NCBI GenBank assembly: GCA_014208095.1
Contig: JACHMT010000001.1
Coordinates: 1,426,001-1,490,000 of the forward strand
DNA: 64,000 bases
Direction of reading: 5' to 3'
From: Actinospineispora eucalypti
GTDB taxonomy: Bacteria > Actinomycetota > Actinomycetes > Mycobacteriales > Pseudonocardiaceae
Positions 1 through 7,066 of this stretch are shown here, piece after piece. The first letter of the stretch is position 1. Every line of letters begins with the position of its first letter. The notes under the pieces are model-generated. The model saw only the letters and a list, made by a program, of their open reading frames with translations, searched no databases and was not told the DNA's origin. The translations under genes and the position numbers were made by a program.

Positions 1-292
1 GTTGCGTTTCGGCCGCTACGGACGGTGATCGGCGGCTCTTTCGCTACGCACCGTGATGGCCGGGGTGGCTGTCGAGCGAATCCGCGCCATCCTTGCCCGT
101 CGAGCGCTGGCCGAGTCCGCTTCGATCACGGAGGAGACCGGACTGTGCCAGCGCTCGATGAAGACGACCGAGCCGGCCGACCACGGTCCGTAACCAAGGC
201 CCAAGCCGTCAACCAACTACTTGCACCCATAACCAAACGGCGTTGCGACGACCGCCGGGTCGGCTCGGGGTGAGGCGAGGCGGGGAGCGGCG
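1..292. repeat. Intergenic palindrome-bearing element, gene-free left edge
   Basis: No convincing gene is seen here. Positions 101-157 form a long imperfect hairpin: CGAGCGCTGG at 101-110 pairs with CCAGCGCTCG near 148-157, and AGTCCG pairs with CGGACT inside it. The loop (TTCGATCACG) and the following text (ATGAAGACGACCGA) recur at 32073-32145, so this is one copy of a dispersed element. The left part of the element may continue beyond the window. Confidence 0.6.
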
Positions 293-775
293 CTACTTGC
301 GGGGGCGTTTGGGTTCGAAGTGTTCGTGCAGGTTGCTGAGCAGGGTTTCGTAGGTCTTGCGCAGGGCCAGTTTCTCGCGCAGGCGGGCGCGGGTGCCGTC
401 CGGGCCTTCCCAGTCCAGCTGGACCTGCACCACACAGCGCGTCTCGCCGTTCGGGGTGACGGTCCAGGTGGTGACCAGGGGGCGCTCGGTGTCGCGTTCC
501 ACCACGCTCAGCTCCCCGGCCTCGACGTGGGCGCGGCAGGCCCAGGTGGGCCGCTTGTGTGCGCCGAACATCCGGTAGAGGAACTTCGGGCGGCGCTCGT
601 CCACGAGCAGCGTCCAGCCCACCTCGGTCCCGTGCACCTGGTAGTCGGTGAACTCCTCGGTGAGCAGTGCCGGACGCACCTGCTCGTAGTCGAGCAGCGC
701 GGTGTGCACCTCGGCGGCCGGCTTGTTGACCATGGTGAGCGCGGTGACGCGCAACGGGGTCATGGCGGTAATCAT
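293..775 (-). CDS. SRPBCC-family (START-like) protein
   Basis: A 160-residue soluble protein with no signal peptide or membrane segment. The pattern of an N-terminal strand, VNKPAAEVHTALLDYEQVRP, then alternating strands and a long C-terminal helix (TYETLLSNLHEHF) is that of the SRPBCC/polyketide-cyclase fold, which binds hydrophobic ligands in a cavity; the ligand cannot be read from sequence. The ATG at 775 is preferred because it forms an ATGA overlap with the stop of the upstream MFS gene, implying translational coupling. A second ATG at 763 is possible. It is the last gene of the rsbW-sigma-MFS-SRPBCC operon, so it may be made with the sigma factor and exporter; that functional link is inference. 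Confidence 0.8.
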   Translation of the reverse strand: MITAMTPLRVTALTMVNKPAAEVHTALLDYEQVRPALLTEEFTDYQVHGTEVGWTLLVDERRPKFLYRMFGAHKRPTWACRAHVEAGELSVVERDTERPLVTTWTVTPNGETRCVVQVQLDWEGPDGTRARLREKLALRKTYETLLSNLHEHFEPKRPRK

Positions 776-2277
776 TCCCTCGGGTGCAACTGCGGGGCGG
801 CCACCCCGCAGTGGGCGCACTCCGCCAGTCTGAGCTTCGGCGCGGCGGTCGGCGTGGGCGTCGGCTCGGGTGCGGGTGCGGGGCGGGTCAGCAACAGGGC
901 CATCAGCGAGGCCGCGACCAGCAGCCCCGCGCCGATCAGCATGGCGCCGGTGAAACCGGCGTCGAAGGCGACCGGGTCGGTGTAGTCCGCCCCCATCAGG
1001 CCGACCAGCCCGGGGATGACCGCGACCGCGAGCAGCCCGGCGGACCGGGCCACCGCGTTGTTCACCCCGGACGCGGCGCCCGCGTGGTGGGCGTCGGCGG
1101 AGGCCAGCACGGTCGCGGTGAGCGGCGCCACCGTGGCGGCCAGGCCCAGCCCGAGCAGCACGGTGGCCGGCAGCACCTCGGTCAGGTAGCCGGTCAGATC
1201 ACCCGAGCCCGGCCCGATCCGGGTGGCCAGCAGGAACCCGCCGGCGGCGAGCAGCGGCCCGATCGTCATGAACGGCCGCGCGCCGAACCGGTCGGCCAGC
1301 CCGCCGGCCCGCGCGGAGAGCAGCAGCATCAGCGCGGTGACCGGCAGCATCGCCGTGCCGGCCACCGTGGGGGAGAACCCGGACACCGTCTGCAGCTGCA
1401 GCACCAGCAGGAAGAAGAACACGCCCAGCGCGCCGTAGATGAGTAGCGTGGCCGCGTTGGAAACGCTGAACGAACGGTTCCGGAACATCGACAGCGGCAC
1501 CAGCGGGTGCGGCGAGCGCGCCTCCACGACCAGGAACCCGGCCAGCGCCAGCACCCCGACCACCCCGGAGACCAGCACCGACGGGCGCAGGCCGGATCCG
1601 GCCTCGGTGAGTGCGTAGGTGACCCCGCCCAGGCCGAGCACGCCGAGCACCGCCCCGGGCACGTCGATACCGCCGGTGGCGTCCGGGTCGTGCGACTCCG
1701 GCACGTGCCGCAGCGCGATCACCACGATGGCGGCGGCCACCGGCACGTTCACCCAGAACACCGCCCGCCAGTCCCAGGCCACCAGCGCGCCGCCGACGAA
1801 CGGCCCGACCGCGCCGGCCAGACCGCCCAGCCCGGACCACGCGCCGATCGCCCGCGAGCGGTCCTCCGGGCAGAAGGATGCGGCGATCAGCGCCAGGCTG
1901 CCCGGGGTGAGCAGCGCCCCGCCGATGCCCTGCAGCACCCGCCCGGCGATCAGCAGCGGTGCGTCCGGCGCCAGCCCGCACAGCGCGGAGGCGGCGGCGA
2001 ACCAGACCACCCCGATGACGAACACCCGGCGCCGGCCGAACCGGTCGCCCAGCGCGCCGCCCAGCAGGATCAGGGCGGCCAGGGACAGCGAGTAGCCGTT
2101 GACGATCCACTGCAGCGCGGCGAAGTCCGCGCCGAGGTCGCGGCCCATCCGGTCCAGGGCCACGTTCACCACGGTGGCGTCCAGCATGGCCAGCCCGGAG
2201 CCCCCGATGGCCGCCGTGAGCACCCAGCGCCCGCCGGCCTGGCCCATCCGCAGCGTCCCGCCGGCCGGTTGGTTCAC
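772..2277 (-). CDS. MFS transporter, DHA2 (EmrB/QacA) type, 14 TM
   Basis: A 501-residue integral membrane protein, the usual length for 14-helix drug:H+ antiporters. Visible signatures are LDATVVNVAL near residue 32 (DHA2 motif D1), LGDRFGRRR near 76-84 (motif A between helices 2 and 3) and a Gly/Pro-rich helix 5 (GGLAGAVGPFVGGALV). It probably exports small hydrophobic or cationic compounds by proton antiport; the substrate is unknown. The tail after the last helix is Pro/Thr-rich and ends with two cysteines in CAHCG. Its ATG overlaps the sigma-factor stop (ATGA) and its stop overlaps the SRPBCC start, so it lies in the middle of a tightly coupled four-gene operon. An efflux pump translationally coupled to an alternative sigma factor is unusual. 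Confidence 0.9.
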   Translation of the reverse strand: MNQPAGGTLRMGQAGGRWVLTAAIGGSGLAMLDATVVNVALDRMGRDLGADFAALQWIVNGYSLSLAALILLGGALGDRFGRRRVFVIGVVWFAAASALCGLAPDAPLLIAGRVLQGIGGALLTPGSLALIAASFCPEDRSRAIGAWSGLGGLAGAVGPFVGGALVAWDWRAVFWVNVPVAAAIVVIALRHVPESHDPDATGGIDVPGAVLGVLGLGGVTYALTEAGSGLRPSVLVSGVVGVLALAGFLVVEARSPHPLVPLSMFRNRSFSVSNAATLLIYGALGVFFFLLVLQLQTVSGFSPTVAGTAMLPVTALMLLLSARAGGLADRFGARPFMTIGPLLAAGGFLLATRIGPGSGDLTGYLTEVLPATVLLGLGLAATVAPLTATVLASADAHHAGAASGVNNAVARSAGLLAVAVIPGLVGLMGADYTDPVAFDAGFTGAMLIGAGLLVAASLMALLLTRPAPAPEPTPTPTAAPKLRLAECAHCGVAAPQLHPRE

Positions 2278-3116
2278 GGGTTGGTCTCCAGGCGTTCGCG
2301 CATCTTGGCCAGGGTCTGGGTGAGCAGCCGGGACACGTGCATCTGGGACACCCCGACCCGGTCGGCGATCTGGGTCTGGGTCATGTTCAGGAAGAAGCGC
2401 AGCATCAGGATGTTGCGCTCCCGGTCCGGCAGCTCGGCCAGCAGGGGCTGCAGCGCCTGCTGGTAGTCCACCCGGTCCAGCTCGGCGTCCGCCGCGCCGA
2501 GCAGGTCGCCCAGGGTGGTGCCGCTCTCGTCGGTGGAAAGCATCTCGTCCAGCGACGAGCTGCGGTAGGCCTGCGCCGCCTCCAGGCCCTCCAGCACCTC
2601 GCTCACCGGCAGCTCCAGCCGCCGGGCCAGCTCGCTCGGCTTGGGCGCCCGGCCCAGCTGCTGGGACAGCTCGGCGACCGCCGCGTTGATGGAGACGTGC
2701 AGGTCCTTCAGCCGCCGGGGCACCCGCATGGACCAGCTCTGGTCGCGGAAGTGCCGGCGCACCTCACCACTGATGGTGGGCACCGCGAAGGAGAAGAAGT
2801 CGGTGCCCCGTTCCGGCGTGAACCGGTCCACCGCGTTGATCAGCCCCACCGTGGCCACCTGGGTGAGGTCCTCCAGCGGCTCGCCCCGGTGCGCGAACCG
2901 GCGGGCGATGTGCTGGGCAACCGGCAGGTAACCGGTGACCAGCTGGTCGCGCAGCTTCTCCCGGCGCGGGTCGTCCGGGTCCAGCCCGGCGTACTCGGAC
3001 AGCAGCGGGACCAGGTGCTCGTACTCCGAGGAGGACACGGACGACGCCGAGGACGCCGCGCCGTCCGGCTGATCGGTCGGGCCGTTGGGCGGATCGGGCG
3101 AGTCGGGCGAGCTCAC
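2274..3116 (-). CDS. sigF: RNA polymerase sigma factor, SigF/SigB (group 3) family
   Basis: A 280-residue sigma factor. After a Ser/Pro-rich N-terminus of about 30 residues come region 2 (LVTGYLPVAQHIARRFAHRGEPLEDLTQVA..), with core-binding and -10 recognition helices, region 3 (VPRRLKDL, LGRAPKPSELARRL) and region 4 with a C-terminal HTH (TQTQIADRVGVSQMHVSRLL). This is the SigB/SigF/WhiG-type layout lacking region 1.1. The GTG at 3116 overlaps the rsbW stop (GTGA), which fixes the start; longer upstream readings run through rsbW in another frame. SigF-type factors direct stress, stationary-phase or developmental transcription and are held inactive by the anti-sigma factor encoded just upstream. 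Which regulon it serves cannot be seen, and the symbol reflects family membership. Confidence 0.88.
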   Translation of the reverse strand: MSSPDSPDPPNGPTDQPDGAASSASSVSSSEYEHLVPLLSEYAGLDPDDPRREKLRDQLVTGYLPVAQHIARRFAHRGEPLEDLTQVATVGLINAVDRFTPERGTDFFSFAVPTISGEVRRHFRDQSWSMRVPRRLKDLHVSINAAVAELSQQLGRAPKPSELARRLELPVSEVLEGLEAAQAYRSSSLDEMLSTDESGTTLGDLLGAADAELDRVDYQQALQPLLAELPDRERNILMLRFFLNMTQTQIADRVGVSQMHVSRLLTQTLAKMRERLETNP

Positions 3117-3532
3117 TTGGCCGCGCCGGCGTGCTTGACCAGGCGGATGACCACCGCATCCGGTTGGCCGTCCAGGCCCCGGCTGCTGCTGACCTCGTCG
3201 GCCAGCGTCTGCAGCACCCGCCAACCGAAGCTGGCCGTGCTGACCTCCCCTTCGGTCGGCACCGCCGGGCTGCTGGCGACCACCTCGATGTGTTCCTTGC
3301 CCACGAAGAACCGGCAGCTCAGCACCCGGTCCTCGGTGGTGAGCCCGACCAGCGTGGCGCACGCCTCGTCCACGGCCATGCGCAGGTCCGAGATGGCATC
3401 GAGATCGAAGTCGGCCCTCCCGGCCAGGTCGGAGGCGACCGCGCGAACGGTGGGAATCAGCTCTGGCCGGGCCGAGATGCGGATCTCGACCGTTGGGCCG
3501 TCGGGCGAGGGGAAAGACACGTGCGGCAGCAT
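3113..3532 (-). CDS. rsbW: Anti-sigma factor, RsbW/UsfX-like GHKL serine kinase
   Basis: About 139 residues with the GHKL ATPase fold of RsbW/SpoIIAB proteins: an N-terminal strand (VEIRISARPELIPTVRAVASDLA), an N-box-like helix (DLRMAVDEACATLV) and a G-box region near FGWRVLQTLADEV. In place of the usual E...N of the N-box it has D-E-A-C, as in actinobacterial UsfX-type proteins, so strong kinase activity is not assured. The family binds its cognate sigma factor and releases it when an unphosphorylated STAS protein competes. It sits immediately upstream of, and overlaps, that sigma gene. The start at 3532 (MLPHVSF) is chosen by family length; an upstream ATG at 3598 exists and no clear RBS decides. 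Two orphan STAS antagonists are encoded at 4824-5189 and 21912-22325. Confidence 0.82.
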   Translation of the reverse strand: MLPHVSFPSPDGPTVEIRISARPELIPTVRAVASDLAGRADFDLDAISDLRMAVDEACATLVGLTTEDRVLSCRFFVGKEHIEVVASSPAVPTEGEVSTASFGWRVLQTLADEVSSSRGLDGQPDAVVIRLVKHAGAAK

Positions 3533-3667
3533 ACGACCCCGTTGGGGATGGGTCCGCCTGGCGACCGTTCGTGGATCTTTCGAGACCGTTTGTCGCATTG
3601 CGTCCCAATTGGCACATGAGAAGCCGTTCGCAGAGTTAAGTAAGTATCAACAAGCAGGGGGGATGGC

Positions 3668-4321
3668 ATGACTGCGGGCGACGCGGGCGGTATCGCCTGG
3701 GGACGAGCGTCCTCGGGTGACACCTCTCCGCCGGGCGCGCTGGACACGCTGACGCCGCCGCCGTCCGCCCGAATGCGGCTGCCGGCGCGGTTGCGCCGCG
3801 CCCGGCAGGTGGTCGCGGTGACCGTGCACCTGCCCGAGTTCCTGCTGGCCACCGCCGGCCTGCTGCAGCGGCTGGCCGCGGCGAAGATCCAGGTGGACGT
3901 GCTGGTGGCCGCGGATGCCGCACCGGCCGCCGACCGGTCGGCGGCGATCGCGCTGAGCCGTCTCGAGGTCCCCGGGGTGCGCCGGCACCGGCTGGCCCTG
4001 CCGCTGCCGATCGGCCCCGACCGGGTGGACGACCTGCTGGCCGGGCTTTCCGAGCTGGTCGGTTTCGACCCCGAGCCCGGGGTGTTCTGCATGGCCCCGG
4101 CGATGGGCGGCGGGTCGGGCGAGGCATTGGCGGAGGCCGCGGAACGAATCTGCGAGGTCTACCAGCTGCCGCTGCTGCGCTACCCGGCAACGCCGGGCGG
4201 CTCGGCCACCGACCTGGAGCTGGACACCGCCGAATGGACACGCAAGTGCGCGGCGCTGGACGCGTGCGCCACCCAGGTCACCCCGCTGAGCGGGCGCCTG
4301 GAGCATTTCGGCATGGGCTGA
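3668..4321 (+). CDS. Degenerate PIG-L/LmbE-like deacetylase-fold protein (function unknown)
   Basis: A 217-residue protein I cannot assign with certainty. Residues about 45-85 read ARQVVAVTVHLPEFLLATAG followed by LLQRLAAAKIQVDVLVAADA. This is the spacing of the first Rossmann-like strand and helix of PIG-L/LmbE deacetylases, including the Thr/Ala-Asp after the second strand. The zinc-binding HPDDE motif is reduced to HLPEF and the later H-x-x-x-Q region to a weak ACATQV. It is therefore either a catalytically dead homologue or an unrelated Rossmann-like protein. It is divergent from rsbW and has a good RBS (GGGGG before ATG 3668). It ends at a hairpin shared with whiB. Confidence 0.6.
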   Translation: MTAGDAGGIAWGRASSGDTSPPGALDTLTPPPSARMRLPARLRRARQVVAVTVHLPEFLLATAGLLQRLAAAKIQVDVLVAADAAPAADRSAAIALSRLEVPGVRRHRLALPLPIGPDRVDDLLAGLSELVGFDPEPGVFCMAPAMGGGSGEALAEAAERICEVYQLPLLRYPATPGGSATDLELDTAEWTRKCAALDACATQVTPLSGRLEHFGMG

Positions 4322-4346
4322 GGCCCGAACGGGCCTGAGGAAAACG

Positions 4347-4382
4347 GAGCCCCCGACGGTCGGCATTGACCGCCGGGGGCTC
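4347..4382. terminator. Bidirectional hairpin terminator candidate
   Basis: GAGCCCCCG pairs with CGGGGGCTC, and GGTC/GACC extends the stem across a short interior loop; the stem is very GC-rich. It is preceded by AAAA on the left but has no long T-run on the right. It lies between the convergent ends of the PIG-L-like gene and whiB. Confidence 0.6.
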
Positions 4383-4401
4383 GTCCGCCCCCAGGAGCTG
4401 G

Positions 4402-4710
4402 CTAGCTGGCCACCGGTTCGGGGTGGCGGGTCTCGCGCTGTCGTTCGATGATGGCCCGTCGCTCGGACTCGGCCAGGCCGCCCCATACGCCGAACGGCTC
4501 CTGGGTGCGCAGGGCGAACTCACGGCACGGCACGATCACCGGGCACCCGGCACAAACCTGCTTGGCGCGCTCGGTGCGCCGGGCGCGGGACGGGTTCCTC
4601 TCGCCATCGGGATGGAAGAAAGTGCCGCTGTCCATGCCCCGGCAGGAGCCCAACCGCTGCCACTGCCATTCATGCTCCGACGGCCCCGGCAAGCGGGAGA
4701 AGTCAGTCAC
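4402..4710 (-). CDS. whiB3: WhiB-family [4Fe-4S] transcriptional regulator, WhiB3-like
   Basis: A 102-residue protein with the four cluster cysteines C23, C53, C56 and C62 (C-x29-C-x2-C-x5-C) and the GVWGG turn at 74-78. The stretches LPGP, CRGMDS, FFHPDGER, AGCPV and GLAESER match the WhiB3/WhiD subgroup closely. These proteins carry an oxygen- and NO-sensitive iron-sulfur cluster and act with the primary sigma factor region 4; in mycobacteria WhiB3 links redox state to lipid synthesis, and in Streptomyces WhiD acts in spore maturation. It is a single-gene unit facing the PIG-L-like gene, next to a SigF-type module. The symbol is assigned by subgroup resemblance. Confidence 0.9.
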   Translation of the reverse strand: MTDFSRLPGPSEHEWQWQRLGSCRGMDSGTFFHPDGERNPSRARRTERAKQVCAGCPVIVPCREFALRTQEPFGVWGGLAESERRAIIERQRETRHPEPVAS

Positions 4711-4823
4711 GAATCCACCTCTTTTCGTCCGGTCGGCACGCCGCGACCCCGCCGGGGTTGTTCCCCGGCCGGGGCGGTGTCAAACCTCCGGACCAGGAGA
4801 GGTTTACGTCACAGTAGGTTTCC

Positions 4824-5189
4824 TCAGGCCGGGTCGCCCAGAACCCGGCCGGCCGCGTCGGTGATCTGGAACAGCTCGAGCAGCCCGGCGATCTCCAGCG
4901 GGCGCAGGATCCGGTGCGCGGAGCAGGCCAGCCACAGGTCGATCTGCTGGCGCCCCGCCTCGGAACGGGCCTCCACCAGCGCGGCCAGGCCGCTGGTGCC
5001 GATGAAGTCCACCGCGTCCAGGTCCAGGATCACCCGGCGGAAACCGCCGCCGAACGCCTCCGCGATGCGCTGACGCAGCGTGGGGGAGGTGAGCATGTCG
5101 ACCTCGCCGGCGACCCGCAACACCGCGATGCCCTCGGCGGGCACGTCGAGCTCGACACTGATCGGGTTCTCCGTCGACTGCTGTGTCAC
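4824..5189 (-). CDS. STAS-domain anti-sigma factor antagonist
   Basis: About 121 residues of a single STAS domain. The switch site reads FIGTSGLAAL, with the serine that a cognate RsbW-type kinase would phosphorylate. Unphosphorylated STAS proteins bind the anti-sigma factor and free the sigma factor. The GTG at 5189 (VTQQSTENP) is preferred; an upstream ATG at 5246 would add 19 basic residues and overlap selB. It follows selB by about 54 nt on the same strand, but nothing connects it to selenium metabolism. The nearest possible partner is the RsbW at 3113-3532, although a remote partner cannot be excluded. Confidence 0.82.
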   Translation of the reverse strand: MTQQSTENPISVELDVPAEGIAVLRVAGEVDMLTSPTLRQRIAEAFGGGFRRVILDLDAVDFIGTSGLAALVEARSEAGRQQIDLWLACSAHRILRPLEIAGLLELFQITDAAGRVLGDPA

Positions 5190-5242
5190 GAGGCCGACGG
5201 TATGCCGGTCGGGGCGGCGGAACAACTTGTGGCACGTTCGGC

Positions 5243-7066
5243 TCAACGCGTTGCGCGCACCCGGTGTTGTCCCTCCGGCGTGCGTTCGGTGAGGCCCAGG
5301 CGGGCCAGGCGCTCCAACAGCGGGACGGCCACCCGGCGGGTGGTGTCCAGCGCCAGCCGGGCCTCGCTGAGCGTGAACTCCCCGGTGCCGAGCGTGCGGA
5401 GCACCTCCACCGCCGCCCGTTCGGCGCCGGGCAGCAGGTAGACCCCGTCGGCGACCTTCGCCAGCTCGCCCGCCCGCACCAGGGTGGCCAGCTCCCTGGC
5501 GCCGAGTCCCAGTTCGGCCAGCCGGTTCGCGTCGGGTGCGCCGAACGGGTTAGCCGTCAGCTCGGTGTGCAGCTGGTCCCGCGCGGCCCGCAGCGGTTCG
5601 GGCAGTCCGGCGCTGTCCTCGTCCGCCCGCCGGATCCGGCCGTCCCGGGAAACCAGCCGCCCGGCCGCCGGTTCCACCGCGACCAGGGCCTCGACCAGCC
5701 GGTTCGTCGGCAGGTCCAGCGCCCGTCGCGCCGCGCCGAGCGGCACGCCGGGGTCCAACGGGTCGGCCGCGTCGTGCTCGGCGACGGCGGCCAGCAGCCG
5801 GGTGGCCAGCTCGCCGGCGGTCGCGGTGTGCAGCAGCCAGTCGCCGTCCGCCAGCGCGGTCTCGGCGGCCGCCGCATCCAGGGCGGCCGGCGGGATGCCC
5901 ATGGCCAGCAGCTCGCCGCGCCGCACCAGGCCCCGCCGGGCCAGCTCGCTCACCGGGTCCGGGGTCTCGCCGACCGCCCGCAGCTCGTCGGCCCGGCGGG
6001 CGGACGCCCCGCGCCGGCGCAGGGCGGGCGGCCGCACGTCCAGCACGGTCAACCCGGCGGCGATCCGGTGCCGGCCGGGGTCGCGCAGCAGCGCCCGGTC
6101 GCCGATGCGCAGCGGCAGCGGGGTGCGCAGGGTCAGGCGCGCGGTGTCGGTGTCGTCACCGGAGCCGAGCGGGCGCACCCGCGCCGGCACCGAGGCCGCC
6201 CCGATGTGCAGGGTCAGCTCGGCCGGAAGCTCGCCGGGCGGTGGCGCGGAGGTGAGCCGCACGTCGATCACCTCGCTGGTCAGCCAGCGGTCCGGGGTGA
6301 CCAGCGCATGCCCCCGGCCCACCGCGTCCCGGGGCAGCCCGCGCAGGTTCACCGCGACCCGGGACACCCCGCGCGCCTCGCCCACCGGCTCGCCGAGGGA
6401 CTGCAGGCCGCGCACGGTGACCGCCCGGCCACCCGGTTCCAGCCGCAGCTCGTCGTCCATCCGCAGGGTGCCGGCGGCCAGCGTGCCGGTGACCACCGTC
6501 CCGGCGCCCCGGATGGTGAACGCGCGGTCCACCCACAGCCGGACATCGGCATCCGGGTCCGGCTCGGGCAACCGCGTGACCAGCTCGGCGAGGGCGCCGC
6601 GCAGCTGGTCCAGCCCGGCGCCGGTGGCCCCGGAGACGCCGATGCCGGGCATGTCGGCCAGCGGCGTGCCGGCCAGGTGCTCCCGGGCCTCGGCCAGCGC
6701 CAGCTCGGGTTCCATCAGATCGGACCGGGTGACCACGAGCAGCCCGTGCGTGGCGCCGAGCGCGGCCAGCGCGTCCAGGTGTTCACCGGACTGCGGCATC
6801 CAGCCCTCGTCGGCGGCCACCACGAACATCACCGCCGGCACCGGCCCGATGCCGGCCAGCATGGTGCTGACGAACCGCTCGTGCCCGGGGACGTCCACGA
6901 ACGCCAGTTGTTGGCCGCCCGGCAGGGTCGTCCAGGCGAAGCCCAGGTCGATGGTCATGCCCCGCCGCTGTTCCTCCGCCCAGCGGTCCGGTTCCATCCC
7001 GGTGAGCGCGCGGACCAGGGTGGACTTGCCGTGGTCCACGTGCCCGGCGGTGGCGATCACGTGCAT
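5243..7066 (-). CDS. selB: Selenocysteine-specific translation elongation factor SelB
   Basis: A 607-residue GTPase that delivers Sec-tRNA(Sec) to UGA codons marked by a downstream SECIS hairpin. The G1 motif is GHVDHGKS at residues 8-15, switch I is reduced to EQRRGMTIDLGFAW, and VDVPGHERF is G3. Beta-barrel domains II and III follow, then about 200 C-terminal residues of winged-helix repeats (LARRGLVRRGEL.., LAELGLGARELATLVRAGEL..) that bind the SECIS RNA in known SelB. The start is the ATG at 7066, inside the end of selA (overlap about 10 nt), because the G1 motif begins only 7 residues later; the ATG at 7132 would lie well inside selA. It is the distal gene of a selA-selB operon. Confidence 0.96.
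   Translation of the reverse strand: MHVIATAGHVDHGKSTLVRALTGMEPDRWAEEQRRGMTIDLGFAWTTLPGGQQLAFVDVPGHERFVSTMLAGIGPVPAVMFVVAADEGWMPQSGEHLDALAALGATHGLLVVTRSDLMEPELALAEAREHLAGTPLADMPGIGVSGATGAGLDQLRGALAELVTRLPEPDPDADVRLWVDRAFTIRGAGTVVTGTLAAGTLRMDDELRLEPGGRAVTVRGLQSLGEPVGEARGVSRVAVNLRGLPRDAVGRGHALVTPDRWLTSEVIDVRLTSAPPPGELPAELTLHIGAASVPARVRPLGSGDDTDTARLTLRTPLPLRIGDRALLRDPGRHRIAAGLTVLDVRPPALRRRGASARRADELRAVGETPDPVSELARRGLVRRGELLAMGIPPAALDAAAAETALADGDWLLHTATAGELATRLLAAVAEHDAADPLDPGVPLGAARRALDLPTNRLVEALVAVEPAAGRLVSRDGRIRRADEDSAGLPEPLRAARDQLHTELTANPFGAPDANRLAELGLGARELATLVRAGELAKVADGVYLLPGAERAAVEVLRTLGTGEFTLSEARLALDTTRRVAVPLLERLARLGLTERTPEGQHRVRATR

Noticed and set aside
320..985. Long plus-strand frames antisense to the MFS and SRPBCC genes
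   Set aside because: High-GC codon bias of the true minus-strand genes opens antisense frames; the products are low-complexity and lack RBS or domains.
2274..3617. 447-residue sigma factor reading
   Set aside because: The N-terminal 167 residues run through rsbW in another frame; GTG 3116 overlapping the rsbW stop is the natural start.
4347..4382. SECIS-like element or selenium-related RNA at the whiB end
   Set aside because: It is a plain GC-rich hairpin between two convergent stops and has no adjacent UGA context.
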